Shown here piece after piece: positions 6,921 through 14,305 of a DNA stretch of 29,749 nucleotides (positions within the stretch are counted from its first letter, which is position 1; each line of letters starts with the position of its first letter). A program made the translations under genes and the position numbers. The stretch covers positions 1 through 29,749 of the forward strand of contig DHFW01000055.1 in assembly GCA_002402465.1 (NCBI GenBank), written 5' to 3'. Below the pieces are notes generated by a model. That model saw only the letters and a list, made by a program, of their open reading frames with translations. It ran no database searches and was not told where the DNA came from. The DNA is from Bacteroidales bacterium UBA4814. Its GTDB lineage: Bacteria > Bacteroidota > Bacteroidia > Bacteroidales > UBA7960.

Positions 6921-7775
6921 ATGATCGCACAAAACGATTTACTGCAATTGCTTTCCATAGCGTTTGGGGCCGGCTGCGCGGCATCCGAAGCCATTATGAA
7001 AGTGTATCGCACCCCATTTGGTTACGACAACAAGGCCGATGGCAGCCCCATAACCATTGCCGACCGCCGCTCAAACGACATTATTACGGAGGCGCTCGAA
7101 AAGACAGGCCTGGCGGTGATAAGCGAAGAAACCCGCATTGCCGGCTACGAGGAGCGGCGGCACTGGGAGTACTATTGGCTGGTAGATCCGCTGGATGGCA
7201 CCAAAGAGTTTATAGGCCGCAACGGAGAATTTTGCATCAACATTGCCCTAATGCATCATAACGAGCCGCTGCTGGGCCTCATCGTGGCGCCAACCAGCGA
7301 CATGGCATGGTGGGGAGTGGCCGGGCAAAGAGCTTTTCGCATCAATGCTTTGCCTCTTTCGGGGGAAATAGATGCTGACCTTGTGTTGCAGCATTCCACA
7401 CCCCTGCCGCGTAAACCTGCAGAAAATACCATTGCAGTAGCAGTGAGCCGCTCGCACCTGGAACCCCAAACCCTTGATTTAATTGATCAGATGAAGAAAA
7501 AAAAGGGGGAAGTTATTTTAAAAGAAAAAGGCAGCGCCCTTAAGTTTTGCGACTTGATAGAAGGCCGGTCCGACTTGTATGCCCGGTACTCACCCACCTG
7601 GGAGTGGGACACCGCCGCCGGCCACGCCCTGCTGCTGGCCCATGGAGGTGTCCTGTTTCACATTAGCAAGCATATCCCGCTTCAATACAACAAACCCGAA
7701 TTGACCAATCCGGGCTTTATTGCCTTTGCAAGGGCCGAAGACTCAGCCTGGTATTTTTCGGAACTTTCGTTTTAG
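6921..7775 (+). CDS. cysQ: 3'(2'),5'-bisphosphate nucleotidase CysQ
   Basis: The 284-residue protein belongs to the inositol monophosphatase superfamily. Metal-binding motifs are clear: Glu69 in VISEET, the DPLDGTKEF motif (Asp89, Asp92, Gly93, Thr94), and the C-terminal WEWDTAAGHALL near residue 216. DGSPITIADRRSN near residue 40 is typical of CysQ. The enzyme hydrolyses 3'-phosphoadenosine 5'-phosphate to AMP, removing a by-product of sulfate assimilation and sulfotransfer. No sulfate assimilation gene is nearby. Its last 33 bases overlap the convergent EamA transporter gene. It diverges from the peroxidase gene; I see no clear -7 element in the 131-base gap on this strand. Confidence 0.93.
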   Translation: MIAQNDLLQLLSIAFGAGCAASEAIMKVYRTPFGYDNKADGSPITIADRRSNDIITEALEKTGLAVISEETRIAGYEERRHWEYYWLVDPLDGTKEFIGRNGEFCINIALMHHNEPLLGLIVAPTSDMAWWGVAGQRAFRINALPLSGEIDADLVLQHSTPLPRKPAENTIAVAVSRSHLEPQTLDLIDQMKKKKGEVILKEKGSALKFCDLIEGRSDLYARYSPTWEWDTAAGHALLLAHGGVLFHISKHIPLQYNKPELTNPGFIAFARAEDSAWYFSELSF

Positions 7776-8633
7776 GTAGGGATAACTCAGCACCACCAGC
7801 ACTATAATCGAGGCGCCCACATAAAATCCGCCCGACATTCGCTCTGCATCCGGAAAAATAAAGAAAGCCATAATAATTCCGTAAACCGGCTCGAGGTTGA
7901 TGGCCAGCATCACGGTATAGGCCGAAAGCACTTTCATAATGTCGACAATGGCCGTGAAGGCGTAGCTGGTGCAAACCAGACTTAGCACAAGCAACCAGAA
8001 AAGGTCCGCTCCGGAAAGGTTCAGGCTGGCAAGGTTAAGCTGCCCTGTGGCGGCAAAAAAAATGGTGATAAAAATAAAGCCGCCCAGCATCTCGTAAAAA
8101 CTTATGACCGAATGGTGGTGCCGGTGGCTGATGTTGCGGTTGAACACAGCAAACAAGCCATTGAGAAATGCCGAAATCAGCGAAAAAATGATTCCCTCAA
8201 TATACTTGAACTCATACTGAAAGATAATGTAAATGCCCGTCAGGGTCATCAGCCCGATCATTACTTCCAGCCAGAATATTTTCCGCTTTTGCAGAATGGG
8301 TTCCAGGAAACTGGTAAAAAGGGTTGCCGAGGCAAAAACACCCAGGGTAACCGAAACGTTCGACACCTTCACTGCATGAAAGAAAGTAATCCAGTGCAGG
8401 GCCACCACCAGACCAATGCCGAACAGCCTGAGGATGTCGCGCCACTTAAGCCTGAAAGGGATCTTCTGCCAGAACAGATAAACGCCGAGCCCCACAAAAG
8501 CAAAAAACATGCGAAACCAAACCAAGTCGGCTGCCGGCAAAGTAATAAGCGCACCGATTATGGCCGTAAACCCCAAAAGCACCACAATAAAATGCAGGTG
8601 AAGGTATTGTTTAATCAGGCTGCCATCGGACAT
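7743..8633 (-). CDS. EamA/DMT-family transporter
   Basis: The 296-residue protein has about ten hydrophobic segments in two homologous halves of five, the layout of the drug/metabolite transporter superfamily (two EamA domains). The first half contains LHWITFFHAVKVSNVSVTLG, and the second half contains the matching SAYTVMLAINLEPVYGIIMA, both typical EamA segments ahead of the last helices. The basic C-terminus YLKRKFRKIPG is cytoplasmic by the positive-inside rule. The substrate is unknown; relatives export amino acids, metabolites or nucleotide-related compounds. The stop lies within the convergent cysQ gene, giving a 33-bp overlap of the 3' ends. Upstream is a satellite repeat and then the NadR-like gene in the same orientation, 102 bases away. 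Confidence 0.9.
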   Translation of the reverse strand: MSDGSLIKQYLHLHFIVVLLGFTAIIGALITLPAADLVWFRMFFAFVGLGVYLFWQKIPFRLKWRDILRLFGIGLVVALHWITFFHAVKVSNVSVTLGVFASATLFTSFLEPILQKRKIFWLEVMIGLMTLTGIYIIFQYEFKYIEGIIFSLISAFLNGLFAVFNRNISHRHHHSVISFYEMLGGFIFITIFFAATGQLNLASLNLSGADLFWLLVLSLVCTSYAFTAIVDIMKVLSAYTVMLAINLEPVYGIIMAFFIFPDAERMSGGFYVGASIIVLVVLSYPYLKRKFRKIPG

Positions 8634-8674
8634 ATACGGTAAAATTGTTTGTTTTTAATAAATAATGTTTCAAG

Positions 8675-8702
8675 CACAGGGCAGAGGGCATGGGGCATAG
8701 GG
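8675..8702. repeat. Four tandem 7-bp units (CAnnGGG type)
   Basis: Units CACAGGG, CAGAGGG, CATGGGG and CATAGGG lie head to tail. They directly precede the 8-bp array, separated by two bases. They are non-coding and sit between the EamA start and the NadR-like stop. Confidence 0.8.
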
Positions 8703-8704
8703 CT

Positions 8705-8771
8705 CATCTTCTCATCTTCTCATCTTCACATCTTCTCATCTTCCCATCTTCCCATCTTCCCATCTTCCCAT
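8705..8771. repeat. 8-bp tandem array CATCTTCN, eight units plus CAT
   Basis: The units are CATCTTCT, CATCTTCT, CATCTTCA, CATCTTCT and then four of CATCTTCC, with a partial CAT at the end. On the minus strand the four CATCTTCC units are read as the C-terminal tail of the NadR-like protein, and the first variant unit creates its TGA stop. Arrays of this GGAAGATG type are, as I recall, scattered in intergenic DNA of several Bacteroidota. It is too short and too regular to be a CRISPR array. Confidence 0.9.
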
Positions 8772-9281
8772 TTTTTCAACCGCTTCAACGGCCGAACCAA
8801 GCCGGTCCTCCCCTAGCCCACTGACTACCAAATAGTTGAATCCGTAATCTTCCAGCTCCTTGCGATACCAATTAAAGAAATACTCCCTCAGGTGAGGGTG
8901 CTCGCGCTGTTCGTCGTATTGCCAGGGCAGGTCAACATCGCAAAGCAGGAAAAGATCATAGCGTTGCTTATTAATCTGTTCCAGAATAAAAGGGTGACAT
9001 TTCCCGTATTTATGGAGGCTCCAGATTTTGATCACGATCAGTTCGGTATCACAAAACAGCAAACCATTTGCAACTTTTTCTTTTTCCGCTTCCGCCGAAA
9101 GCTGTCCTTTGGCAATCTGCAGCAAATCTTCGTATTCGTAAGACCTTTGTAAGCGGTCGATGTATCCGCGGGCAAACTCCGGCACAAAAACCGTTTGATA
9201 ATGTGCGGCCAGGCCGCTGGCAAGCCAGCTTTTGCCAGTACTTTCAGGGCCGGTGATGGCAATTTTGCGAATGGGTGCCAC
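8736..9281 (-). CDS. NadR/Ttd14-like P-loop ATPase (putative nucleoside/vitamin kinase)
   Basis: The 181-residue protein starts RKIAITGPESTGKSWL, with Walker A GPESTGKS at residues 11-18. The motif PEFARGYIDRL that follows is the hallmark of the kinase domain of NadR (ribosylnicotinamide kinase) and related AAA_28 proteins. FCDTELIVIKIWS and LFLLCDVDLPWQYDEQREHP (Walker B region and lid) agree. The usual NMN adenylyltransferase domain is absent. It lies seven bases after the thiamine-binding-family gene, clearly co-transcribed, which raises the idea of a vitamin kinase; this is inference. The start is a GTG, since no ATG is in frame before Walker A. The last eleven residues, MGRWEDGKMGR, come from the 8-bp satellite and are not part of the fold. 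Confidence 0.82.
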   Translation of the reverse strand: MAPIRKIAITGPESTGKSWLASGLAAHYQTVFVPEFARGYIDRLQRSYEYEDLLQIAKGQLSAEAEKEKVANGLLFCDTELIVIKIWSLHKYGKCHPFILEQINKQRYDLFLLCDVDLPWQYDEQREHPHLREYFFNWYRKELEDYGFNYLVVSGLGEDRLGSAVEAVEKMGRWEDGKMGR

Positions 9282-9288
9282 CGGAAAC

Positions 9289-9537
9289 TTATCGTTGCAG
9301 AAAGGCGTTGATGATCTTCAGCACAAACACGCTCTTGCCATGGCGTTCAAAACTGGCTTCGATCTCATCGGTAAGTGCTTTCATAATTTCGCGGTAATCG
9401 CCAAAAAGTTGGGTGCTCATGCCGTTTGTCTCGCAGATGATGCCATGATGGGCTTTCATGCGCTCAATAAAATCCTTGATTTCGGGTTTAAATTCCCGCC
9501 CAAGCGGATACATGCTTATTTCTACAGAAGCTTTCAT
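9289..9537 (-). CDS. MTH1187/YkoF-family thiamine-binding protein
   Basis: The 82-residue protein begins MKASVEISMYPLG and contains TNGMSTQLFGDYREIM. Both segments are hallmarks of the MTH1187/YkoF fold (Pfam Thiamine_BP), a small ferredoxin-like protein. Family members bind thiamine or related hydroxymethylpyrimidine compounds in the cytoplasm; an enzymatic role is not established. The length is usual for the single-domain type. It is the first gene of a two-gene unit with the NadR-like kinase. A good -7 element lies just upstream and gives a leader of about ten bases. Confidence 0.85.
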   Translation of the reverse strand: MKASVEISMYPLGREFKPEIKDFIERMKAHHGIICETNGMSTQLFGDYREIMKALTDEIEASFERHGKSVFVLKIINAFLQR

Positions 9538-9553
9538 AAGAGTTGTTTTTTGG

Positions 9554-9561
9554 CAAAATTA
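9554..9561 (-). promoter_or_regulatory. Promoter -7 element of the thiamine-binding/kinase pair
   Basis: The minus strand reads TAATTTTG, a full match to TAnnTTTG, 16 bases before the ATG at 9537. No convincing -33 element is visible at the standard spacing. Confidence 0.5.
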
Positions 9562-9635
9562 CGATTAAAAAGCAAAGAAGTCCCGGTTGAAGCATTTTAG
9601 CCCCCGCCGCCGCAAAGGGGCAAGGTAAATTATAA

Positions 9636-9643
9636 TATCTTTG
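9636..9643 (+). promoter_or_regulatory. Promoter -7 element that fixes the receiver-protein start
   Basis: TATCTTTG matches TAnnTTTG exactly. Transcription should begin near 9650, so the TTG at 9641 cannot be the start codon of the receiver gene and the ATG at 9671 must be used. No clear -33 element is seen. Confidence 0.6.
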
Positions 9644-9670
9644 AATGCAAAAAAAACAAGCCCGTCTCAC

Positions 9671-10069
9671 ATGAACCGCCTGCCGCTGAAAAAGGTTTTT
9701 ATACTTGATGACAGCAAAACCGAAGGAATGCTGCTCAGGCTTTGCCTGGGAGCCATTCCAGGCCTGTCGATCGAAAATTTCCCGGACGGGCGCACCCTGC
9801 TCAGCCGCATCGACGAAGAGCCTGAAGTGGTTATTAGCGGCCTGAATGACGAACAAGACCTGTACCTGATCAAAACCATACGCTCAATAAGCCCGCGCAC
9901 CGAAATCATTGTTTTGTCGGCCCAGCAAGATATTGAGCTGGTGGCCCGGGTGCAGGAAACCGGTATTTACAACTATGTGGTAAAAAGCGAGGGCTGCATT
10001 GAATATACCAGGGAGGTGCTCGAAAAGCTTTTCAGCCTTCGGCAAACCTCCCCAGACAACCTGCCCTAA
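9671..10069 (+). CDS. Single-domain response-regulator receiver lacking the phospho-acceptor Asp
   Basis: The 132-residue protein is one CheY-like receiver domain with no output domain. The acidic pair Asp13-Asp14 is in VFILDDSKTE, the conserved Ser/Thr is Ser83 in IIVLSAQQD, and the conserved Lys is Lys105 in YNYVVKSEG. The third strand, where the phosphorylated Asp should be, reads PEVVISGLNDE, so Ser56-Gly57 stand in its place. Asp60 is three residues too late. This is therefore a pseudo-receiver that probably acts by protein contacts, without phosphorylation. No histidine kinase or output gene is adjacent. The stop codon overlaps by three bases with that of the convergent oligopeptidase gene. 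Confidence 0.85.
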   Translation: MNRLPLKKVFILDDSKTEGMLLRLCLGAIPGLSIENFPDGRTLLSRIDEEPEVVISGLNDEQDLYLIKTIRSISPRTEIIVLSAQQDIELVARVQETGIYNYVVKSEGCIEYTREVLEKLFSLRQTSPDNLP

Positions 10070-12177
10070 TCTTTCGCCAACTCTATAAGGAAGGCATATT
10101 CGCGGGCAGTTTCCCTGAGCCTTCTGAACCTTCCTGATGCACCGCCATGACCGGCTTCCATATTGGTATATAGCAAGATCATATTGTCGCCGGTATTGTA
10201 TTGCCGCAGTTTTGCCACCCATTTTGTGGGTTCCCAGTATTGCACCTGCGAATCGTGCAAGCCTGAAGTTACCAGCAGGTTGGGATAAGCCTGCTCCGCG
10301 ACATTATCGTAGGGAGAATAGGAAAGCATGTAATCGTAATATTCCTTAATGTTCGGATTGCCCCATTCATCGTATTCGGCAGTGGTTAGCGGAATGGTTT
10401 CATCGAGCATGGTGGTAACCACATCCACGAAGGGCACGGCGGCAATCACGCCTTTAAACAACTCAGGCCGCATATTTATCACCGCACCCATCAGCAGTCC
10501 GCCTGCACTGCCCCCGCTGGCAAAGAGTTTCTCCGGGCGGGTATAGCCTTCGGCCACCAGAAAATCGGCAATGTCGATAAAATCATAAAAGGTATTTTTC
10601 TTTTTCAACAGCTTGCCATCCTCATACCATTGCCGACCCATTTCCTGACCACCCCTTATGTGGGCTATGGCATAAACGAAGCCACGATCGACCAGGCTGA
10701 TCACATTGGAGCTAAAACGCGGGCTCATGGTTGCCCCATAGGAACCGTAACCATAAAGCAGCAAGGGGTTGTTGCCATTTTTTTTCATTCCTTTTCCATA
10801 CAATATGGTAACGGGAACTTCAACTCCGTCGCGGGCGGTAACAAACATTCGCCTGGTTTCGTAGTTGGCCGGGTCGAAACCGCCCAGCACTTCCTGCTGC
10901 TTTACCAGGGTAAGTTCGCCGGTGGCCATGTTGTAATCGTATTGGCTGTTGGGAGTGGTCAAAGAAGTGTAGTTGTAACGCAACACATCGGTGTTCATCT
11001 CTGCATTAATGCCAATGCCGGCGGTGTAGGCCTCCTCTTCAAACGGAAGGTAATGCTCCTGACCGGTTTCCTGATGAATGATCCGGATTTGTTGCAGTGC
11101 CATACTGCGCTCCTGCAACACTAGGTAATCATTGAATACTTCAATCCCCTCGAGCAACACATCGCTGCGGTGGGGAATCACTTCCTTCCAGCTTGCCAGG
11201 CCCGTGGTCTGAACTGGGGTTTCCATCAGGCGGAAGTTTTGCGCATGCAGGTTGGTAAGCACATAAAACTTATCTCCGTAAGGATAAACATTATACAGCA
11301 GGTCGGGCTGGCGTGGCTGAAACACCCTGAACGGCCCGTTGGGTTGGTCGGCAGCTAGCAGGCGGGTTTCGTTAGACAAAGTACTATTAATGCTTATCTG
11401 AATATATCGGTTATCCTTTGAGCGAAAAACCCCCATGCTGTAAAAAGTGTCGTCGGCTTCATAATACACTTCCACGGGTTCGCCGCCCTCCAGGAAGTTG
11501 TAGCGCAGAACCCGGTCGTAACGCAGGGTTTGCGGATCGACGGAGGTAAAAAAGATGGTTGCATTGTCGGCGGCCCACACCTGGTTGCCGCTGGTGTTGG
11601 CAATGCCGCTGCGGGTAATTTCACCTGTTTCGAGGTTTTTGAACAAAATGGTGTACTGCCTTCGACCCACCGTATCGACGGCAAAGACCAGCAAGCGGTT
11701 GTCGAGGCTCACATCCAGTCCACTGGCATTAAAGTAGGAATACCCTTCGGCCATTTCATTAACATTCAGCAAAATCTCTTCGGGGGCTTCCATGCTGCCC
11801 TGGCGGCGGCAGTAAATAGGATACTCACTGCCGGTTTCAAAGCGTGTGTAATAAAAGTATCCATTGGAAAAATAAGGCGCCGACTGATCGTTTTCCTTAA
11901 TACGCCCGCGCATTTCGCCAAAGAGGGTTTCCTGCAGATCGGCGGTAAATGCCATTCGGGCTTCGAGATAGGCATTCTCGGCTTCGAGGTAATCAATAAC
12001 GGCAGGGTTGGTTCGGTCGTTCATCCAGTAGTAAAAATCTATCCGGGTATCGCCATGCATTACCAGCATTTGTTCAATTTTTTCGGCTACCGGTGATTCG
12101 GCATCACCCCATGAGCGGGGCTGTCCGCACGAAACCAAAGCCAGCATGGGCAACAAAACCAGGAAAAATCTTTTCAT
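10066..12177 (-). CDS. Prolyl oligopeptidase family serine peptidase (oligopeptidase B-like), lipoprotein
   Basis: The 703-residue protein is an S9A peptidase. It begins with a lipoprotein signal (MKRFFLVLLPMLALVSCGQP, lipid-attached Cys17). A seven-bladed propeller region covers about residues 50-430 and starts DTRIDFYYWMNDRTNP. The alpha/beta-hydrolase domain follows, with the nucleophile Ser557 in GGSAGGLL, Asp642 in GLHDSQVQYWEP and His677 in EAGHGGASG. GFVYAIAHIRGGQEMGRQWY is the usual segment before the active site. It cleaves short peptides, in this group often after basic residues, and is likely periplasmic or at the outer membrane. The upstream promoter shows that the ATG at 12175-12177 is the start and that a longer frame to 12249 is not used. 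Confidence 0.93.
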   Translation of the reverse strand: MKRFFLVLLPMLALVSCGQPRSWGDAESPVAEKIEQMLVMHGDTRIDFYYWMNDRTNPAVIDYLEAENAYLEARMAFTADLQETLFGEMRGRIKENDQSAPYFSNGYFYYTRFETGSEYPIYCRRQGSMEAPEEILLNVNEMAEGYSYFNASGLDVSLDNRLLVFAVDTVGRRQYTILFKNLETGEITRSGIANTSGNQVWAADNATIFFTSVDPQTLRYDRVLRYNFLEGGEPVEVYYEADDTFYSMGVFRSKDNRYIQISINSTLSNETRLLAADQPNGPFRVFQPRQPDLLYNVYPYGDKFYVLTNLHAQNFRLMETPVQTTGLASWKEVIPHRSDVLLEGIEVFNDYLVLQERSMALQQIRIIHQETGQEHYLPFEEEAYTAGIGINAEMNTDVLRYNYTSLTTPNSQYDYNMATGELTLVKQQEVLGGFDPANYETRRMFVTARDGVEVPVTILYGKGMKKNGNNPLLLYGYGSYGATMSPRFSSNVISLVDRGFVYAIAHIRGGQEMGRQWYEDGKLLKKKNTFYDFIDIADFLVAEGYTRPEKLFASGGSAGGLLMGAVINMRPELFKGVIAAVPFVDVVTTMLDETIPLTTAEYDEWGNPNIKEYYDYMLSYSPYDNVAEQAYPNLLVTSGLHDSQVQYWEPTKWVAKLRQYNTGDNMILLYTNMEAGHGGASGRFRRLRETAREYAFLIELAKD

Positions 12178-12221
12178 TTTAAAAAAGAAATTAAAGTTGT
12201 TATTATCATTTATTTGCAGAC

Positions 12222-12249
12222 CAAATTTACAAAAAACATTTGCCCACAA
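12222..12249 (-). promoter_or_regulatory. Promoter of the S9 oligopeptidase gene (-7 and -33)
   Basis: On the minus strand TTG (12247-12249) is followed after 17 bases by TAAATTTG (12222-12229). This fits the Bacteroidota -33/-7 promoter layout. The predicted leader is about 35-40 bases. Confidence 0.65.
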
Positions 12250-12307
12250 GCTATTGCTGGATTTTATTTAAATTTGGCGGCCGGCAGCCGATATTGATAA
12301 TTGCAGT

Positions 12308-13381
12308 ATGACAAAAAGAAAACTCCTGAAAGCTTTAAAACGCCTCCGGCAACTACCAGGCGGGACGGCTTTTTTCAAATACTCGGGCAACAAGTTGCGC
12401 CATTTCGCCCTTAGAGCCTCAGGCAGTACACGCGTGGCACAGCCCTCCACAATCATGCTTGAGCTAAGCGCCCACTGCAACATTCATTGTACTATTTGCC
12501 CGCGCGAATACGATTACGGCCAGCAAATGGAAAAGGGCTTCATGAGTCTGACACAGGCAAAACGCCTCATTGACCAAACCTGGCCCTACCTCGACTCCAT
12601 TGGCCTTACCGGCATGGGCGAAACTTTTCTCTATCCTCTCCTGGAAGAAGTGGTGGATTACATACGCGCCAAAAACAAAGGCATTGTCATTTCGGCCTCG
12701 ATCAATGCCTATGCTCCTAAAACGGAAGAATACGCCCTGCGGCTTAAAAACAAAATCGACACCATACAGGTGAGCATCGACGGGCTCAATGAGGTGTACA
12801 ACAAAATAAGGGTTGGATCGAACTTTGAAAAATTTTCATCGAACCTGCGCGTGCTGGCTGGCATATTAAAAGACTCCAGCACCGACCTTATGCTCAACAT
12901 GGTGGTTACCCAGGACAACTATTTTCAAATGGACCAGTTGCTCGCCTTTGCCAAAACCATCGGTATCCGTTATGTAAATTTTACCATTTTTAATCTTGCA
13001 GCAGTAACGGGCATAGATGCCAGTTATTATGAATTTTACCAGTCGGCAGAATTTCTGGAAGCGAAGAAAGCCCTTGAACACGCCAAAAAAAAGTTTTCGG
13101 GAATAGAAACCACCTTCTGGGAAACCAATCCTGAAAAAGGCTTCCGCAATTGCCCTTTCCCCTGGACGCATTTTTATATTTGCTGGAATGGTGAAGTGGC
13201 TCCCTGCTGCGCGAAACCGTTTCCAAAGGAGCTCAGTTTTGGAAACGCTTTTGAAAAGCCACTCTTTGAAATACTTAACAATCAGAAATACCGAAGCTTC
13301 AGAAAGCTATGGCAGGAAAATAAAACCCACCCCTTTTGTAGCAAATGTCATTTTATTGATCTGCCGGCCATGGAGCGATAA
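12308..13381 (+). CDS. Radical SAM protein with SPASM domain
   Basis: The 357-residue protein has the radical SAM motif CNIHCTIC (Cys57, Cys61, Cys64), which holds the SAM-binding 4Fe-4S cluster. It is preceded by TIMLELSAHCN. The GLTGMGETFLYP segment is the usual GGE-like SAM-binding strand. The C-terminal region has further cysteines (Cys282, Cys292, Cys300, Cys301, Cys344, Cys347) in CPFPWTHFYICWNGEVAPCC and FCSKCH, the pattern of a SPASM domain with an auxiliary cluster. Relatives modify peptides or small molecules such as sugars and amino alcohols. No small precursor peptide gene is visible next to it, so the substrate is unknown. It diverges from the oligopeptidase gene with a 130-base gap. 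Confidence 0.9.
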   Translation: MTKRKLLKALKRLRQLPGGTAFFKYSGNKLRHFALRASGSTRVAQPSTIMLELSAHCNIHCTICPREYDYGQQMEKGFMSLTQAKRLIDQTWPYLDSIGLTGMGETFLYPLLEEVVDYIRAKNKGIVISASINAYAPKTEEYALRLKNKIDTIQVSIDGLNEVYNKIRVGSNFEKFSSNLRVLAGILKDSSTDLMLNMVVTQDNYFQMDQLLAFAKTIGIRYVNFTIFNLAAVTGIDASYYEFYQSAEFLEAKKALEHAKKKFSGIETTFWETNPEKGFRNCPFPWTHFYICWNGEVAPCCAKPFPKELSFGNAFEKPLFEILNNQKYRSFRKLWQENKTHPFCSKCHFIDLPAMER

Positions 13382-13519
13382 AATAAAATTTACCTTAAGC
13401 CATTCAAACATATTATAAATAAGGCATTTATGCAGTGAAACTCATTTTTTGTTTTAATTTACACGAAACTTCTTTCCACCGAGGTTTTACACCTATTTAC
13501 TAACCAAAAAACACATACT

Positions 13520-13966
13520 ATGGGATTTGTAAAAGAATTCAAGGAATTTGCCTTCAAAGGCAATGTAATGGACATGGCCATAGGTATCATCATTGGCGGT
13601 GCCTTTGGGAAAATCGTTTCCTCGCTGGTAAACGATATCATTATGCCCCCAATAGGCAGATTATTGGGCGGAACTGATTTTTCCAGTCTGTTCATCAATT
13701 TGGGTGCAGAAAAGTTTGAAACACTTGCCGAAGCCACAGAGGCTGGTGCAGCCACCATCAATTATGGTATGTTTATCAACAATGTGGTTGATTTTATCAT
13801 TATTGCACTGGCCATCTTTATGGTAATCAAGCAAATGAACAGGCTGAAGAAAAAAGAAGAACCTGCTCCTGTTGCGGTGTCCACCACCAAAGAGTGCCCT
13901 CACTGCATCACCCAGATTCCAATCAAAGCTACCCGTTGCCCCAATTGCACTTCGCAGCTTACTTAA
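13520..13966 (+). CDS. mscL: Large-conductance mechanosensitive channel MscL with C-terminal zinc ribbon
   Basis: The 148-residue protein starts MGFVKEFKEFAFKGNVMDMA, the classic MscL N-terminal helix followed by the pore helix (IGIIIGGAFGKIVSSLVNDI). The second transmembrane segment, near residues 84-104 (MFINNVVDFIIIALAIFMV), follows the periplasmic loop. It forms a pentameric inner-membrane channel that opens under osmotic downshock. The C-terminus carries two CxxC pairs, Cys126/Cys129 and Cys140/Cys143 (ECPHCITQIPIKATRCPNC), which form a zinc ribbon not present in E. coli MscL but seen in some bacterial homologues. It is monocistronic, with a terminator just downstream. Confidence 0.96.
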   Translation: MGFVKEFKEFAFKGNVMDMAIGIIIGGAFGKIVSSLVNDIIMPPIGRLLGGTDFSSLFINLGAEKFETLAEATEAGAATINYGMFINNVVDFIIIALAIFMVIKQMNRLKKKEEPAPVAVSTTKECPHCITQIPIKATRCPNCTSQLT

Positions 13967-13982
13967 AAATTTAAGCGTTAAA

Positions 13983-14038
13983 AAAAATCAGCCCTGACTA
14001 TTTCCATGTAAATGGATATTGCTGGGGGCCTGATTTTT
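13983..14038 (+). terminator. Terminator of mscL
   Basis: AAAAATCAG (13983-13991) pairs with CTGATTTTT (14030-14038), extended by a GCC/GGC contact. A smaller inner hairpin (TCCAT-GTAA-ATGGA) lies in the loop. It begins 17 bases after the mscL stop. Confidence 0.65.
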
Positions 14039-14274
14039 CTGACATTTTGTTTTCCGGACAGGGAAATGAGAGTTCAGCAATGGGCCAGAATTATTCAAGC
14101 ATTTTCAGGATAAATCCTGATGGGTCAGATTTTTTTCCATGGAAGGGAAACGCCTGCCAACCGACATGCAACAACTTTTCGTCAACATTAAAGATAATTC
14201 TGTATAACTTTCCGGATAAGCGAAAATTTCCGGCGTGGTTTTTGTTGCCACACAACATCACATTCTATTATATC
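14039..14274. other. AT-rich spacer without a convincing gene
   Basis: An open frame of 94 codons from 14047 on the plus strand reaches into the next gene, but it has no family features, an unlikely composition and no promoter. I see no RNA gene here. The stretch probably contains the promoter of the downstream lipoprotein gene, but no good TAnnTTTG element stands out. Confidence 0.5.
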
Positions 14275-14293
14275 CGGGCTTTGCCCGTTTTTA
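14275..14293 (+). terminator. Terminator-like hairpin directly before the lipoprotein start
   Basis: CGGGC (14275-14279) and GCCCG (14283-14287) pair around a TTT loop and are followed by TTTTTAATTTTTT. The ATG of the lipoprotein gene is only 18 bases further. It may end upstream transcription or attenuate the downstream gene. Confidence 0.5.
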
Positions 14294-14305
14294 ATTTTTT
14301 CTTTT

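Noticed and set aside
8705..8771. Could the regular repeats be a CRISPR array?
   Set aside because: The units are 8 bp with no spacers and no cas genes nearby; this is a microsatellite.
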